NCBI RefSeq assembly: GCF_910596095.1 | Contig: NC_056545.1 | Span: forward strand, 2,960,001 to 3,024,000 | DNA length: 64,000 nucleotides | Source of the DNA: Thunnus maccoyii | Taxonomy: Eukaryota; Chordata; Actinopteri; Scombriformes; Scombridae | Direction: 5' to 3' | Shown: positions 27,814-39,754 of the stretch, piece by piece | How positions within the stretch are numbered: position 1 is the stretch's first letter | How the letters are laid out: each line of letters begins with the position of its first letter | Translations under genes and position numbers: made by a program | The notes under the pieces: generated by a model | Databases searched by the model: none | Told to the model about the DNA's origin: nothing | What the model saw: the letters and a program-made list of their open reading frames with translations, nothing else

Positions 27814-30634
27814 ATGAACAAAGACTCTGAAAAACCTTGTCAATCTCCAGATGTTTGGAGAAGAAGTAAGTGAGAAAAACTGGCAATCACTTATTTATAC
27901 TAATTTATATCATTTACCAGTTGGCACTAATTTCTCAGATTCCTGTTGCTGAGCACTTTTTCTCACCTTGACAAGGTATCTGGGATCTGAGTCTGAAATG
28001 TGTCTTGATAAAAAAAAAAAAAAAAAAGATTACTTTATACAATTAATGACAAAAATTCACAACAAATTAATGTTCCACTGTTTTTCTCATTTGCAGAGAT
28101 TAATAGCAGCCAGACACAACAAAGTCCACAGGCTGCACAAGATGACAGGACCAGGGCCAGGAAAAGAAAGACCAGTCCTGACAAGGAGACCCCCAAAAAG
28201 AGGAAAAGGGTCTCTAAAGCTGAACCTTATAACACCTCAGAAGAAGGTGTTGGTGTGAAAAGAGGTAAGTCCGCATCCTCCTCAACGGACACTTGAAGAG
28301 GTAGGTTCACCATGTGAAATTACAGATGGAAGTGTACATCATCAGGATTCATTATTACAGAAAACACTGAAATGTCCATCAACTGGGGCATTAGGATCAG
28401 CTCAGTCTTAAACAGTTAACCCAGATTACAAAGAAAAAAAATCCCACTTTCATCTAGTGGTATCTATTATTGCAGATATTGTGGTTTTATTTGTTAAGGT
28501 TTTAAGATATCTGTCTCTGAGATTTTTTCCCTTCACCCCACTACAATGGAGGTGAAAAATAAAATTCCATTTTTGGTGCTCACAGCATTAACAAATTTTA
28601 TTTAAAAATTAAAAAAAGCAACATCTCTTTGCAAAAACAGCACCCTAAATGCAATGAATAATCCACAAAACACACACAAACTGTTGGCTTTTAAGTCAAA
28701 ATTCTATAGTATATATAAACTTGAACAAATAAAACAAAACTATGGATAGATGCCACTGGAGGGAAGAGAGAAATGTGTTTTTAAATGCATCAACTTTAGA
28801 GGTGTTGGTAGGCATATTTTTTTCCACTTTGGACAGAGCCGGGTTAACTGTTCCCCCTGCCTCAAATCTTTATGCTAAGCTAGGATATCTAAATCTCAAC
28901 TCCAACCCTGTACTTTTTTTTATCATCATCAACAATCTAATATTACTCTGGGTGTTTCTCATCTGTAGAGAGCAGCAGCAGCCTATTAGAGGGGTGCAGT
29001 ACATCTCTGGCCCCGAGAGGCGTTAAGAGGGGAGCCACTGCTGATGGAGAAGGACCAACCAGGAAGAAGAAGAGGAGTGTTGACTTGAAAGAGACCAAAG
29101 AGGAGGTCAAGGAGGACTTCACCTCCTCAGTAGAGGCCTGCAGAGGTTGGTAGATAGATTATTGAAGGCTTTAAGTAACATGAAATTAATTAATGTTCCT
29201 AACAACTGAACTGAAACAAAATGTCTCTGTCACTGTTTAGCTGAATTTGAGGCCAAATATGAACAGGGGAACCAGCTCGGTGAAGGAGGCTGTGGATCTG
29301 TGTTTGCCGGCTACCGCAAAGCAGATAATTTACCAGTAAGTGTTACTTACATACACATTCTCATGTTTAACGTGCATTGTTTTGCTGCATTTTTTTTACA
29401 CAGGGCTAATATTTCATGTTGGTCTGAACACAGCCCGACACAGTACGTTCAGAAAGTGTTAACCAAATACCTGTTTGTGTCTTGTAGGTAGCCATTAAAC
29501 ACGTCCCAAACGATAAAGTGTTCTGCAAACAAGTGGTAAGTGAGCAACACCAACATTTCTTGGACTGAACTAAATGCATTATGGATTATTTATGAGTATT
29601 TATGGAGCTTCTTTCCCTTAACCTTCTATTTGTTTTGATGTTTCAGGATAAGAATGGGAACCAGCTCTCTGTGGAGGTCGCCGTGATGTTAAAACTCGGA
29701 ATGACTGAATCAGCTGTGTCCCTGCTGGACTGGTACGATCTGGACGAGGAGCTCATATTGGTCCTGGAGAGACCAGTGCCCTCTGTAGACCTCTTCACAT
29801 ACAATGAGATCAACGGAGGATGCCTGGAAGAGGAGGAGGCCAAGGTAAGTAACTGGAGGTGTTTGTGTGCAAGTTCAGGCCATGTTGGCAGATCCTCTGA
29901 TGTTTTTTCAAACACTCCCTCTCCCCTCATCTCTCTCTCTATCTCTTCCTCAGATCATATTGAAACAGCTGCTGGACGCTACAGTAGAACTTCAGGATAA
30001 AAACATCTTTCACCGAGACATCAAGAAGGAAAACATCCTGATTGAGACTGGCGCTGATGTCCCACGTGTCCGTCTCATCGACTTTGGCTTGAGCTGCTTC
30101 GTTAAGAGAGGATCGTCGTACCGCATCTTTTACGGTATGATGTCTGGGTACTACTCCCGCTCTTCACTAATTTACCGATCGGTGACTTTTGCATTTAAAG
30201 AGAGCCTCTCCGCCTCCTCATCTTCACAGTCTTTATTATGTCTGTGTATTTCAGGTACCTCATGTCACATCCCCCCGGAGTGGTACAGTTGTTGTGCCTA
30301 CCGTGCCGGCCCCACAACAGTTTGGCAGCTGGGAGTAGTCCTGTATGAAATTCTGCACAGTAAATCATCATTTGAGACCAGAGAGTTCCTGGGCAACAAG
30401 CTAATAATCAGCAACAAGCTGTCCAATGGTATGAAAAACATGCTTATAGGCAAACATGACATAATTCTGTTTATTTTAGTTCACATTTTGATGGATCGCT
30501 GAAGCTGTTGCCTTCATCTTTCTTCTCCTTCTTTCTCTCCAGAATGCCAGGATTTCTTGCAGAGTTGTCTGACCAAAGTTCCCGAGCGGCGACCCACACT
30601 TGAGCAACTACAGCACCACCCATGGCTCAGATAA
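27814..30634 (+). CDS. Pim-like serine/threonine protein kinase
   Basis: Nine exons: 27814-27865, 28097-28264, 28969-29145, 29241-29335, 29488-29535, 29647-29844, 29954-30134, 30255-30428 and 30543-30634. All have GT-AG borders and the phases close to 394 residues. The first 132 residues are low-complexity and basic, with clusters such as TPKKRKR and TRKKKR that look like nuclear signals. The kinase domain follows. It has a glycine loop GEGGCGSVFAG (146-156), the VAIK lysine at 168, a catalytic loop HRDIKKEN (266-273) and DFG at 289-291. The C-lobe has PPEWY, VWQLGVVLYEIL and RRPTLEQLQHHPW. RKADNLPVAIKHV and PPEW are hallmarks of the PIM family, which is greatly expanded in teleosts. All catalytic residues are kept, so it is probably active. 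Which family member it is cannot be told. Confidence 0.9.
28780..28905 (+). repeat. Teleost repeat fragment (GACAGAGCC...GCTAAGCTAGG family), copy in kinase intron 2
   Basis: Shares GGACAGAGCCGGGTTAACTG and TTTATGCTAAGCTAGG with the copies near 36150, 55480 and 62920. Confidence 0.6.
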
Positions 30635-31130
30635 ACTGACACTACACACACACCTACAAGCATTTAAAATCATCAGTCATCATCAATCAAGATTTATTTT
30701 CACTTACGGCCCCTCATTACATGAATAGCACTAGCACTGTTTTCTCTTTGACAGGAAGACGGATGTAGATGAGTGCGGCTGGACCGTTTTTAATTGGAAT
30801 CATCTAATTCGGCTCATTATTTTGGACATTTTACATTAATACTTTTACTTTTCTCCCACCTGTAGTTCCTGTAGCACCCCCAGTCATCCGAGGAGAGGGG
30901 ATCTCTCTTTGAATTGCCTTTCCCGAGGTTTCTTCCCATTTTCCTTCTGGCCGCAGGATTTTGGGGAGTTTTTCCTCGTCTTCTTAGAGAGCTTGGGCTG
31001 GGTCAGGAGCTGCTGCTGATGAGCAATTAGGAGCCAATGAGCCATTATGTCATAATAATGACAAACGTAATCATAAAAACAACAATAACAATAATAATGT
31101 CCACAATAAGTCCATAAAAATAAACATTAA
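30635..31130 (+). other. 3' UTR of the Pim-like kinase, including LINE-tail-like text
   Basis: After the stop, 30890-30990 reads GATCTCTCTTTGAATTGCC, CCCGAGGTTTCTTCCCATTT and GGGGAGTTTTTCCTCGTC, which resembles LINE 3' tails in fish. An AATAAA at 31119-31124 is a candidate poly(A) signal. Whether the LINE-like text is part of the mature 3' UTR is inference. Confidence 0.45.
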
Positions 31131-31439
31131 AAAAATGAAAATGAAAGAGTCCTTTTTTTGTTTAGACCACAGAGAATCATCATAATCTCTCTTATTGCTT
31201 TTTGAGTGATATACATTTTCTGGATTTTTTCCTTTAATTTTCAATAACATTTTACATTTATCTTAATAGTAATTTCATCTGACACAAAAATAACATTGAA
31301 ATAGTGCATAAAATAGCAAATAAGTTCTTCTTAACACTATCAAACTGACCAACAGACAGTTTGTGCAATAGTTTGTGTAATGAACAGAGGAAAATTAACA
31401 ACTTATACTGCTGCTTTACTGCTTTTATTTATTTACTGT

Positions 31440-31520
31440 AACTACATCAGGAGAAGCCATGTGAAATCTCATTGTACCTGAGTATAATGACAATAAATAT
31501 CATTCAGTCATTCACTCATC
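31440..31520 (+). repeat. LINE/SINE 3' tail fragment
   Basis: TGTGAAATCTCATTGTACC followed by AATGACAATAAATATCATT and CATT repeats is the form of a common fish retroelement 3' end. It lies between the kinase and styxl1. Confidence 0.4.
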
Positions 31521-31975
31521 TGTTAATTTGATGTCAGACTGTTTTCTGCTTGTTGCAGGACTATCAAAAAGACAAGCCAGAAGTGATAAATAAGAAAAAG
31601 TTTTAATAATTAGGTGAAATAACTTCTTGTCAGACAGCTCTCTATCAGATTAAATTCAACATTTATCAGCTGAATGACTGCAGATAAACATAAATAATAT
31701 TAGCACACTGAAATGTAAAATTAAACTCAGAGGATAAACCTGGTCATGAAATGAACGGTTGTGACTTTAAGGCTTTACATCATCATCACCAACCACCAAT
31801 GAGGGAGGACATTGAGTTGCTTAGCAACAGAACCCATACAAACACCAACTGTGCTCTTTGAACACAAGAGAGCTCCTTTCCACATATGTTTTTGCCCTAC
31901 AGGTCAAGCTAGTTGTTTTTATGTGTTTGATATGTGTTTGTAGCTACTTGTTTTGTTGTTGTCAGTCTTCCTGCG

Positions 31976-34900
31976 ATGGCTGGAATTATGATGTGTGAAC
32001 CGCTGGAGCTCTATAATCTCCTCAACCAGAGCAGCCGTGTGTCCAGGCTGGCAGAGATCAACTACCTCTGTTTGATTGGTAAGAGATGGGATTTAGCTCA
32101 ACTCAGAGTCCATGGGATCGCTTGTTAAAAGTTGTAACGTATTTGTGTATGTCTTTTTTTTTCTAGATGCCCGTGAAACTCAAGATTACAATGTGAGCCA
32201 CATCATAACAGCTAAAAATGTCAAGATGGTATGGAAATCATCATGTATGTTCGTCCCATCAGACCCAGCCTGATGGGTATAAATTGGCAAAAATTGACGT
32301 ATGAACTAAAACTCTGTAAAGACATAAATGCCTTAATTTAACCAAATAATTGGTACAAGCATTAAGATTAACACACCTAGATTACTGTTCAGTGATACTG
32401 TCCAATAGATCAGAATATAATTTAGATAAGTTACAGGTAATACTTGGACAGCACCTCACTGCCCGTTTAGAACAAGGAGAGTGACAACAAGTAATTGTTT
32501 GTATTGGTTAAGTGTAAAAAACAGGGTGTCTTACTCCTTTAAAATCTCAGAAATATTTAAAGCAGGTCTTTATTTATGAAGAAAAATCTGTGTCTCTAAT
32601 TGAGAAGTCTCAAAAAACATAATTGCCAAAAAAGTCATTGGTATAGAAAATGTAAAGAAATAATTCAAGTGATAATTGTTTTTGACAAAATAATTATTCA
32701 TATCTGTACACTTACATGTATTTAAGGTGGATGAAAATATCTTCTTTTTAATTGGTGATTACACCACTTGACATTTTTATGCATATTTAATAAAAACTTT
32801 GTTGAAAAGATTAAAAAAGTTATTCAAAAACATGAAATCTATAAGAACAAGAATAAGACATTACTGAGAACCTAAAAGCTCATGCTTTTAGAACCAATTT
32901 CTACATTTTAAAAATCCTTAAAGATATCACAGCAAGTAAAAGTCCAGAGATACGTTATAGAAACCTGTTCTTTTCAGCTAGACACCATTATTTTATCAAG
33001 TAATCATCTGAGGGTCATTATTTATTTCCCCCAATGTAGAATTCAATAGTAGAGTTCAATACTGGTTTAATACAATACAAAGTATTGACAAATAGCGGCA
33101 GGGAGTTCATTACCAGGTTTACTGACAGCAGAAAGTAATAAAACTAGGTAAATAAAATGTAAGAATTTTTCACAAGAGATGGTGTAGCTTAATAAAAGAC
33201 TAGTTTTACTCTTCAAACATGTGATATTAAATAGAGAATCACGGTTTTATTCGTGATTAGGATATGTAAATTGCTTCTCTGAAGTGTTAGATGTTTTATG
33301 TGATACTTTCATTTAAGAATTGCAAACACTTCTATGTGGAGCCCGTGAAGATTAACTATCATTGTTACAGTACCTGATGTGGATCTAAACAAAAGAACTA
33401 AAAGACAAGCCTAGAAATACAGCTCAGCCTCTTTATTCCTTTAGTTTCTAGGATTATATATGTGTCAAATATCAACTCTTTCTGTGTGACTCTTTCCAGG
33501 ATTCAGAAAGCACATTTTTCCTGCCAGAGGCCGTAGAGGTCGACAGTATGCAGCATGTAGTGATCTATGACGGCGACACGAGCTGTTTACAGGAGCGAGG
33601 TGAGCTGACAGTTACACATAAATAAGATGTTTTGGTGTACTATACTGTCAATAAGTATGTTTTAGATTAGCTAAAGTGTTACAAAGGAAATGTTTCTTCA
33701 CATGTGGTGATTGAGTTGTTTAGGTTGAGGCAACTCTAGAGCATATGAAGAGGATTTACCAGTCCACTAAACAACATAATACTGTATAGCTTTGGAGACT
33801 GTCTGTGGTTAACAATGTGCTTTTTGTATTTTCCACCATTCTCCCACAATGCACTGTCTAAGGAAGACCAGTAATTTCTTATGGCAATGCTCCCACTAGC
33901 ATGAATTTCAGCAAATTTGCATTTGTGTTAGGTGATGTTTATGGGGTTGTTTCTGACTGTGATTGCAGGCAGAGCAGTCGAATGTGCCCAGTCTCTGGCT
34001 AAAGTCAGCCTCTATCCAGTCCGCATAGTGAAAGGAGGCTTTCAGAGGTTTTCAGCTCTGTACCCTTTCTTAAGGACAGAGAAAATCATCTACACCATCT
34101 TGGTAAATGAAGACAAACACACACACGGAGGCTTCATGCTACTCATAATCATGTCTGTAAAGGTTAATCTCAAAGTCTGGAGAAAGTTCAACCCAAATTC
34201 ATTCAAAAGTCAGTTGATTCAAATTGTTGCTGTTGCTTACAATTGAATATATTTATGAACTTATCTCAGGAGCTGGAAAACCTCAAGACTTATCCAGTGG
34301 AGATCATAGCAGGACTGCTGTATATGGGTGACCAGAAACAAGCCATGGACTCAACAAATATCAACAAAGACCTGAAAATCAGCGCCGTCATCAGCATCTC
34401 AGAGAGTAACACTCTGGAGTAAGTCAAGACTGGATATTTGAAACATTATTAGAGAATATTCTGATCATGAGCCATAGCTGTATTGCATTTAATTTATTGA
34501 GATTGTTCTGGATTTCTATTGATTCTTTTAAATCTATAGGTCCTTAAAAGGGAACCAGAGCATCCTTAACATCCCTGTAGCTGACTCAGCAGTGTCTGAT
34601 TTATATTCAAGTTTTGAAAGGATTTGTAGTTTTATTGGTAAGTTGTACTCATATTGTACTTAATAAGCTTTGAAATCTTTACAAATATTTGTAATCTCAT
34701 GTATAGAAGCAGGTAAATTTGTTTTAAATGTTCTAAGTGTGTCTGTAATGTAACGCTACATTCAAGGGATTGGGAATAGCAAAAAAGTACACATTCAACT
34801 GATTTAGCTGCTTCAATTTTACATTGGGTTCAGGTGTTAAAGTTAAAAAAAAATGCAGCTGAATGAAATGTTCAAAGATCAGAGGTCATTTATTGAGACT

Positions 34901-36461
34901 TTTTGATAGGAACAAGGAATTATTTTTCGTTAAATTTGCCACAAATCGAGATACTGTTATGGCTTGGCTTAATAGTGTAGAGCTATCCATTTTCTTTTTT
35001 CGTGTTTTCAGGTTCATACATCAACATGGGCTCTCGTGTCCTGATCGTTTCCAGGCAGGGCAGAAGCCGCTGCAGCGCTGTGACCATAGCTTTTCTCATG
35101 CACCACCTCAAATACACACTGGAGGCAAGTGTTCATTCAGTGCAGTGTATAGTCGTGGTTACGATGTAATCTCTAGACAACAGTAAGTTATATAAGATGA
35201 TTATACCCTGCTGAGAGTGTCTTACAACCCTAAGATGAGGTGTTTGAAGTGAGTTTTCAAATCTTTGGACATGTAACATGAACAAAAATGTAAAGATTTG
35301 ATTTCAGGGTGAATTAGGTGTTGGAACAATTTTCCAATATGTCTGTGCAGCAGCTCCAGACATAGTTGGTGAGCACAGGTTATTGTTTTGGTCTCTGTAC
35401 AGGCACAATGGTACCAAACCTTGTAACCTGCGCATGGTCACTACACCCGGCTGTTCTTGCCAAGACATAGTTAAAGCACAAAAATCTTTTCATTTAAAGG
35501 TTCTATATGTAGGAATCAGAAATTCCTTCTCATTAGTGACATCTGTGGCCGTTAAATGAGCTGTAGTCAACATCCTGATGCTTGCGGCATGAGACTATTG
35601 CACGTGATTTCTTCTTACTCGCTTACACTTCTCATAATTACATAAACAAAGCATCTCTCACTCCCGGGAGGGTGTAACGGGACAGAGTGCACAGTAAACT
35701 CGGCAGCCACACATTTCTCCGTTCTGTATTTCTCTGTTTTGTGTCTTCAGGTCAGGCTAACCCATTGTTGCTAACTTTGGAGCTAACCCCCTTTACTTTT
35801 CCAGCATTTGGGGAAACAACAGACGTGACTTTTTAGCATTTATTAACTGACACACTGTTGTGTCGTTATGTCGGTCATTTGTTGGCGTTAGCGGGAGAGA
35901 GGCAAGGGGGCGTGCAAAAACGTCACTTCTGATGGATTTTTGTGGAAAATCTGGCCCGGGTCCTTCACATAGAAATCAGTCCACAGGATGTTACAGACAA
36001 TTGAGAAAATCGGGGAAGGTCTCTTTTTTCATGTTACATTACCACCCGTTCACTCATTGGCAATGAAAAACGATTAATACATGTGAATTGCTTCACAATT
36101 CTACATATAGAATCTTAAAGGATTAAACAAACAAGATGCATGTTAATTAGAGAGCTTTAGAGGTGGATATAGGAGTATTTTTTTAAGTTTGGACCAGCTA
36201 GATGCTAAGCTAGGCTAACCATGTGATACTGATGACACTCAAGAGAAAGGACACATCCCAAAATATCTTTTTTACTGTGAAATATATTCCATTTACAGGA
36301 CATAATGCTATTGGTTTGACTTTTTTCAGGAGGCATGGACGCACATGCTAAAATGTAAACCCAGCATGAGGCCAAACACGGGGTTTCTACAGCAGCTGTC
36401 TGACTGGGAGCTTCACACCAGGGGAACAAAAGTGACTGATATCTCTGATCCTCGTTTTTAA
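31976..36461 (+). CDS. styxl1: Serine/threonine/tyrosine-interacting-like protein 1 (pseudophosphatase)
   Basis: STYXL1 (MK-STYX) is a catalytically dead dual-specificity phosphatase relative. The human protein binds G3BP1 and affects stress granules and mitochondrial apoptosis. Eight exons: 31976-32078, 32167-32228, 33500-33599, 33969-34102, 34270-34418, 34540-34637, 35012-35124 and 36330-36461, encoding 296 residues (human about 313). The N-terminal rhodanese-like domain starts MAGIMMCEPLELYNLLNQ. A segment PVRIVKGGFQRFSALYPFLR matches the human VYILKGGYERFSG region. The phosphatase-like domain has VSRQGRSR at 228-235, so serine 229 stands where active enzymes have the catalytic cysteine, as in human. 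Intron 7 starts GC rather than GT (GAG then GCAAGT). The TAA stop overlaps AATAAA at 36460-36465. More distal signals lie near 36522 and 36590. Confidence 0.93.
35498..36114. mobile_element. TTAA-flanked MITE in styxl1 intron 7
   Basis: The ends AGGTTCTATATGTAGGAAT and ATTCTACATATAGAATC are imperfect inverted repeats. TTAA sits at 35494-35497 and 36115-36118. A TTAA target is used by piggyBac and Kolobok types, and I cannot choose between them. There is no coding frame. It accounts for about half of this intron. Confidence 0.65.
36130..36225 (+). repeat. Teleost repeat fragment (GCTAAGCTAGG family) in styxl1 intron 7
   Basis: GTTTGGACCAGCTAGATGCTAAGCTAGGCTAACCATG is approximated here; it aligns with the fuller copy at 62820-63075. 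Confidence 0.45.
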
Positions 36462-38566
36462 TAAACAGCTGAGTATTTATTTCAGTGTTATTATTTTGTA
36501 CAGAGAAAGATAAGCAGTACTGGCATAATAAAAGAAAAGTACATTTGATATTCTTTGTTTTGTTTGTTTTTGTTTATCGCAGTGCTGATTTAATAAAAAC
36601 CTACATGTATATGATGTGTTGAAATTTTGTGGAGGTCTGAAATATTACACTATCTCACAAAATTTGTTATGATTGTATGTTCTTCTTGTGTTTTTTGTAA
36701 TCATTTTAATGAATCAATTTTATTTTGGGAGCGTCAGTGCAGAAAAGGTTTTTGTGAGGATCTTTCTGCTTTTGTGATCACCAGAATTTGCCATGTTTTT
36801 TTCACTTAAATGGAAAATATGTTTGACAGAGCAATCCCAGCTTAAAGTTCACTTACAAGCCTTTTTCCAGAGCTTTCATCCATATTACTCTGTCTTCATC
36901 AGCAGTTGGGGTTTCTTCAGTTGTCATGGAAACTGATCAGTTGACACGTGAACTCAGTCGAGATAATGTGTTGATTGGTTTCTTGGACCACAGCAGGAAT
37001 GATAACAAAAACATTTTACTTAATAGATTTATAATAATTATGACCACATTTTATATTCATAAATGTACAGTATATACTCTATATAAAATACAACATACTA
37101 TATATAAATATAAAACTTGTATCTGCTCTGTTTAGTGAAATTAAGAACATTTTTTGTTTTATTGCCTACAGTGCGAACAGAGGACAGTACAACAAAATAG
37201 AAAAACTCAAGTACAAGTACCTCACAATTGTACTCGCATGCAGTACTTGTGTAAATGCACTTAGTTACTTTCCATCACCGGTTGTCATACACTTTAATGT
37301 GATAAATTATCTTTTTCATAAATAAGGTAATTTTTTGATGTTTTTTGACCACCTCTAAGCCTCATAGAGCACTAAATGTTATCAGTTGGGGTTCAGTCCA
37401 TACATGGCTCCGCCAGAGGTGTTAACAAATAGGAGATGACTTCTGTCATTATGTGTTCAGATGTCAAAAGAGTTACATAATATCAGCTCTAAAAATACAG
37501 GCACATGCCAAATGATGCGACACTTGATGCCCTGAAAATTGTCTTGCAGGGGTCAGAGTGCCTTCCCTGCAGAGAACCCAAACAGCTGATATAACTGAAA
37601 TGGTTATGTTAGATGGTTAAGATCAGGGTCACAGTTTGGAGTTTTAAACCAAATCCTCGTTGATAAAATAGAATTTATATGAGAGGCAGTGTTGCCTGAC
37701 AGGCTAAACTCAGGGCATCCATTACGAGGAGTATAACAGTTGTTTAAAGATGCTCGTGCTGATTTGTTCAAACAAGCAACCAAAATCTTCCAGATCACCA
37801 ACGAGAAATCTGATTGGATGAAGTAGTTGCTAATTAGCACGTCCAATGAGCACGTCGCACGCAGGGATATTAGTCGTGGACTTGACAGCTTTGTAAAATA
37901 CACTAACGTTACTTTACCGGAAGTTATTACGTTATTGAGAATAAAAGCACAGTTGATTTAACTCGCTCAGTTTAACTCAACTAATTAAAATCACGCCAAT
38001 GTACTGTATATGGAGAATATAACAGTACGGCTAATATAAAGTATTTTTGAAAAAGTATGTAAAGTAATTAATCTGTAAAGATGCTGTGTGCTTGGATATA
38101 CTGGTTGCAGTAATGCAAAACGAAACTCAAGTTTATTTTTCTTTCTTTCATAATTACAACATGGTTATAAATGATAGATAGGGTCAAATGGAATTTAGTT
38201 ATAATAGTAAAATATGTAACAACACATGGGAATAAAGTAATAGCAATATATCAAATGAAAAAATCCAATTAAAATATCTAAAATAAAAAAACTTAACTAC
38301 AAACTAAAAAAACAACTGTACGAAATATTTAACCAAGATTAATTATGCCACCCCAGACTAAAAGGTTATGTTTCATTATTCTCATAATTTCCTAGAAATC
38401 TTTCTGGAAAAAAAATAATAATTGATTGACAGAAAATTAATCAGCATCTATTTTGATAAGCAAATGAAATTGTTAGTTATTTTTTCCCCAGATTTGCCAA
38501 AAATTATCTGTGTTCAGCTTCTCAAACTTGAAGATTTAATGCTTGTCTTTGTTATGCATTACAGCA

Positions 38567-38943
38567 GAGCTGCAACAATTAGTTGATTAATCGATTAGTT
38601 GCCAACTATTAAATCTCCAACTATTTTGATAATTAATTAATCGTTTTGAGTCACTTCACAAGAAAAGAAAGTCAAAATTGTTTTGATTACAGCTTCTCAA
38701 ATGTGAATATTTTCTAGTTTATTTACTCTTTTATGACAGAAAATTGAATATCTTTGGGTTATGGACTGTTGGTCAGGACAAAAGAAGACATTTGAGGAAG
38801 TCATCCTGTTTGCACTTTGGGAAACAGTGATCGACAGTTTTCACCATTTTCTGACATTTTATGGACCAAACAACTAATCAATTCATTGAGAAAATAACTG
38901 ACAGACTAATCAATAATGAAAATAATCGTTAGCTGCAGCCCTA
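38567..38943. mobile_element. MITE of the GCTGCAACTAACGATTA family
   Basis: The ends GAGCTGCAACAATTAGTTG and ATAATCGTTAGCTGCAGCCC are imperfect inverted repeats. Internal text TTTTCACCATTTTCTGACAT is typical of a very common fish MITE. Relatives lie at 42615, 51146 and 53577. Confidence 0.7.
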
Positions 38944-39135
38944 CCTTAAACTGATTATCTCTGGGTTAATGGCTGATGGTCAGACAAAAAAAAGAAATTT
39001 ATAGACATAACCTTTGACTCTGGGAAACTATAACGGGCCTTTTTCACTATTTTCTGATCAACGTATTGATCGATGAATCGAAAAATATAATCAGCGGGTT
39101 AACTGATAATGAAAATGATATTTTACTTGACTTTA

Positions 39136-39490
39136 AAGTCCCTCCCCTGTCAAAAATGTGTTTTTATCCTTGTTCCTTCAGTTGAATGTTTGAGTTTCAC
39201 TGTGCAGAATGATGTTTGTGCAAAATCTGACAACAGAAGGTTGTTTTCACAATTTGGGGGTCCTTGACACCAAAAAGGTTGAGAACCACTGAAGTAGGAG
39301 ACATCTTGGATCCAGCTGTTAAAATCTTTTAAATGAAAAATATTTACATACAATATTTACATTTTATGAGGGACAAGGAGTAGATGTAATTTTAAGAATT
39401 AAAACTGAATTAAGTAATTGGAGTTTTTCTTGTGGAAAAACCATATTAGACGCAAATTATTATTCAAAGAGTATTTTATATACATATAAA
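39136..39490 (+). repeat. AAAGTCCCTCCCCTGTC repeat family, copy 1 (internally shorter)
   Basis: This aligns with 60096-60540 at both ends: GTCAAAAAT then GTTTGAG(T/C)TTCACTG, and TGTGGAAAAACCAT then ACGCAAATTATTATTCAAAG. It lacks a central block found in the second copy. Confidence 0.6.
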
Positions 39491-39754
39491 AATAAACTGC
39501 TCTATTTAAATATTCTCTCCAGACATGTTTTAAAACTAAACAGTCTCAGAACTTTTCCCAAAAAACACGTCCGCATCACAAAGTTTGCATTAAATGTTCA
39601 TGATGACAGTGCATGTCACTTTGTCACTCAGGCTTTTATAGTGAAGGCTCAGACAGGAAGTAGCGTGTCTTCCTCGACAGACCAACTGTTGCACACACCG
39701 GGGCTTGAACATTACACAACTCCAGGAGCTTTCCTCGTCGCGTCTGAGCACAAA

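Larger units (their letters stand above)
36470..39640. other. Intergenic region between styxl1 and tmem120a, made largely of MITE remnants
   Basis: No exon is recognised. Repeats present are a piece of the AAGTACAAGTACCTCA family at 37190-37285, a TTAATCGATTAG MITE at 38567-38943 with a degenerate second copy at 38945-39110, and a copy of the AAAGTCCCTCCCCTGTC family at 39136-39490. The 99-codon minus-strand frame at 37604-37903 resembles no protein I know. Confidence 0.55.

Noticed and set aside
29643-29930. 95-codon minus-strand frame over kinase exon 6
   Set aside because: It is an antisense shadow of a conserved kinase exon.
34863-35186. 107-codon plus-strand frame
   Set aside because: It reads through intron 6 and intron 7 of styxl1 in a frame other than the coding one; only 35012-35124 is exon.
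37604-37903. 99-codon minus-strand frame between styxl1 and tmem120a
   Set aside because: No recognisable domain, no supported splice sites and no resemblance to known proteins; treated as chance.
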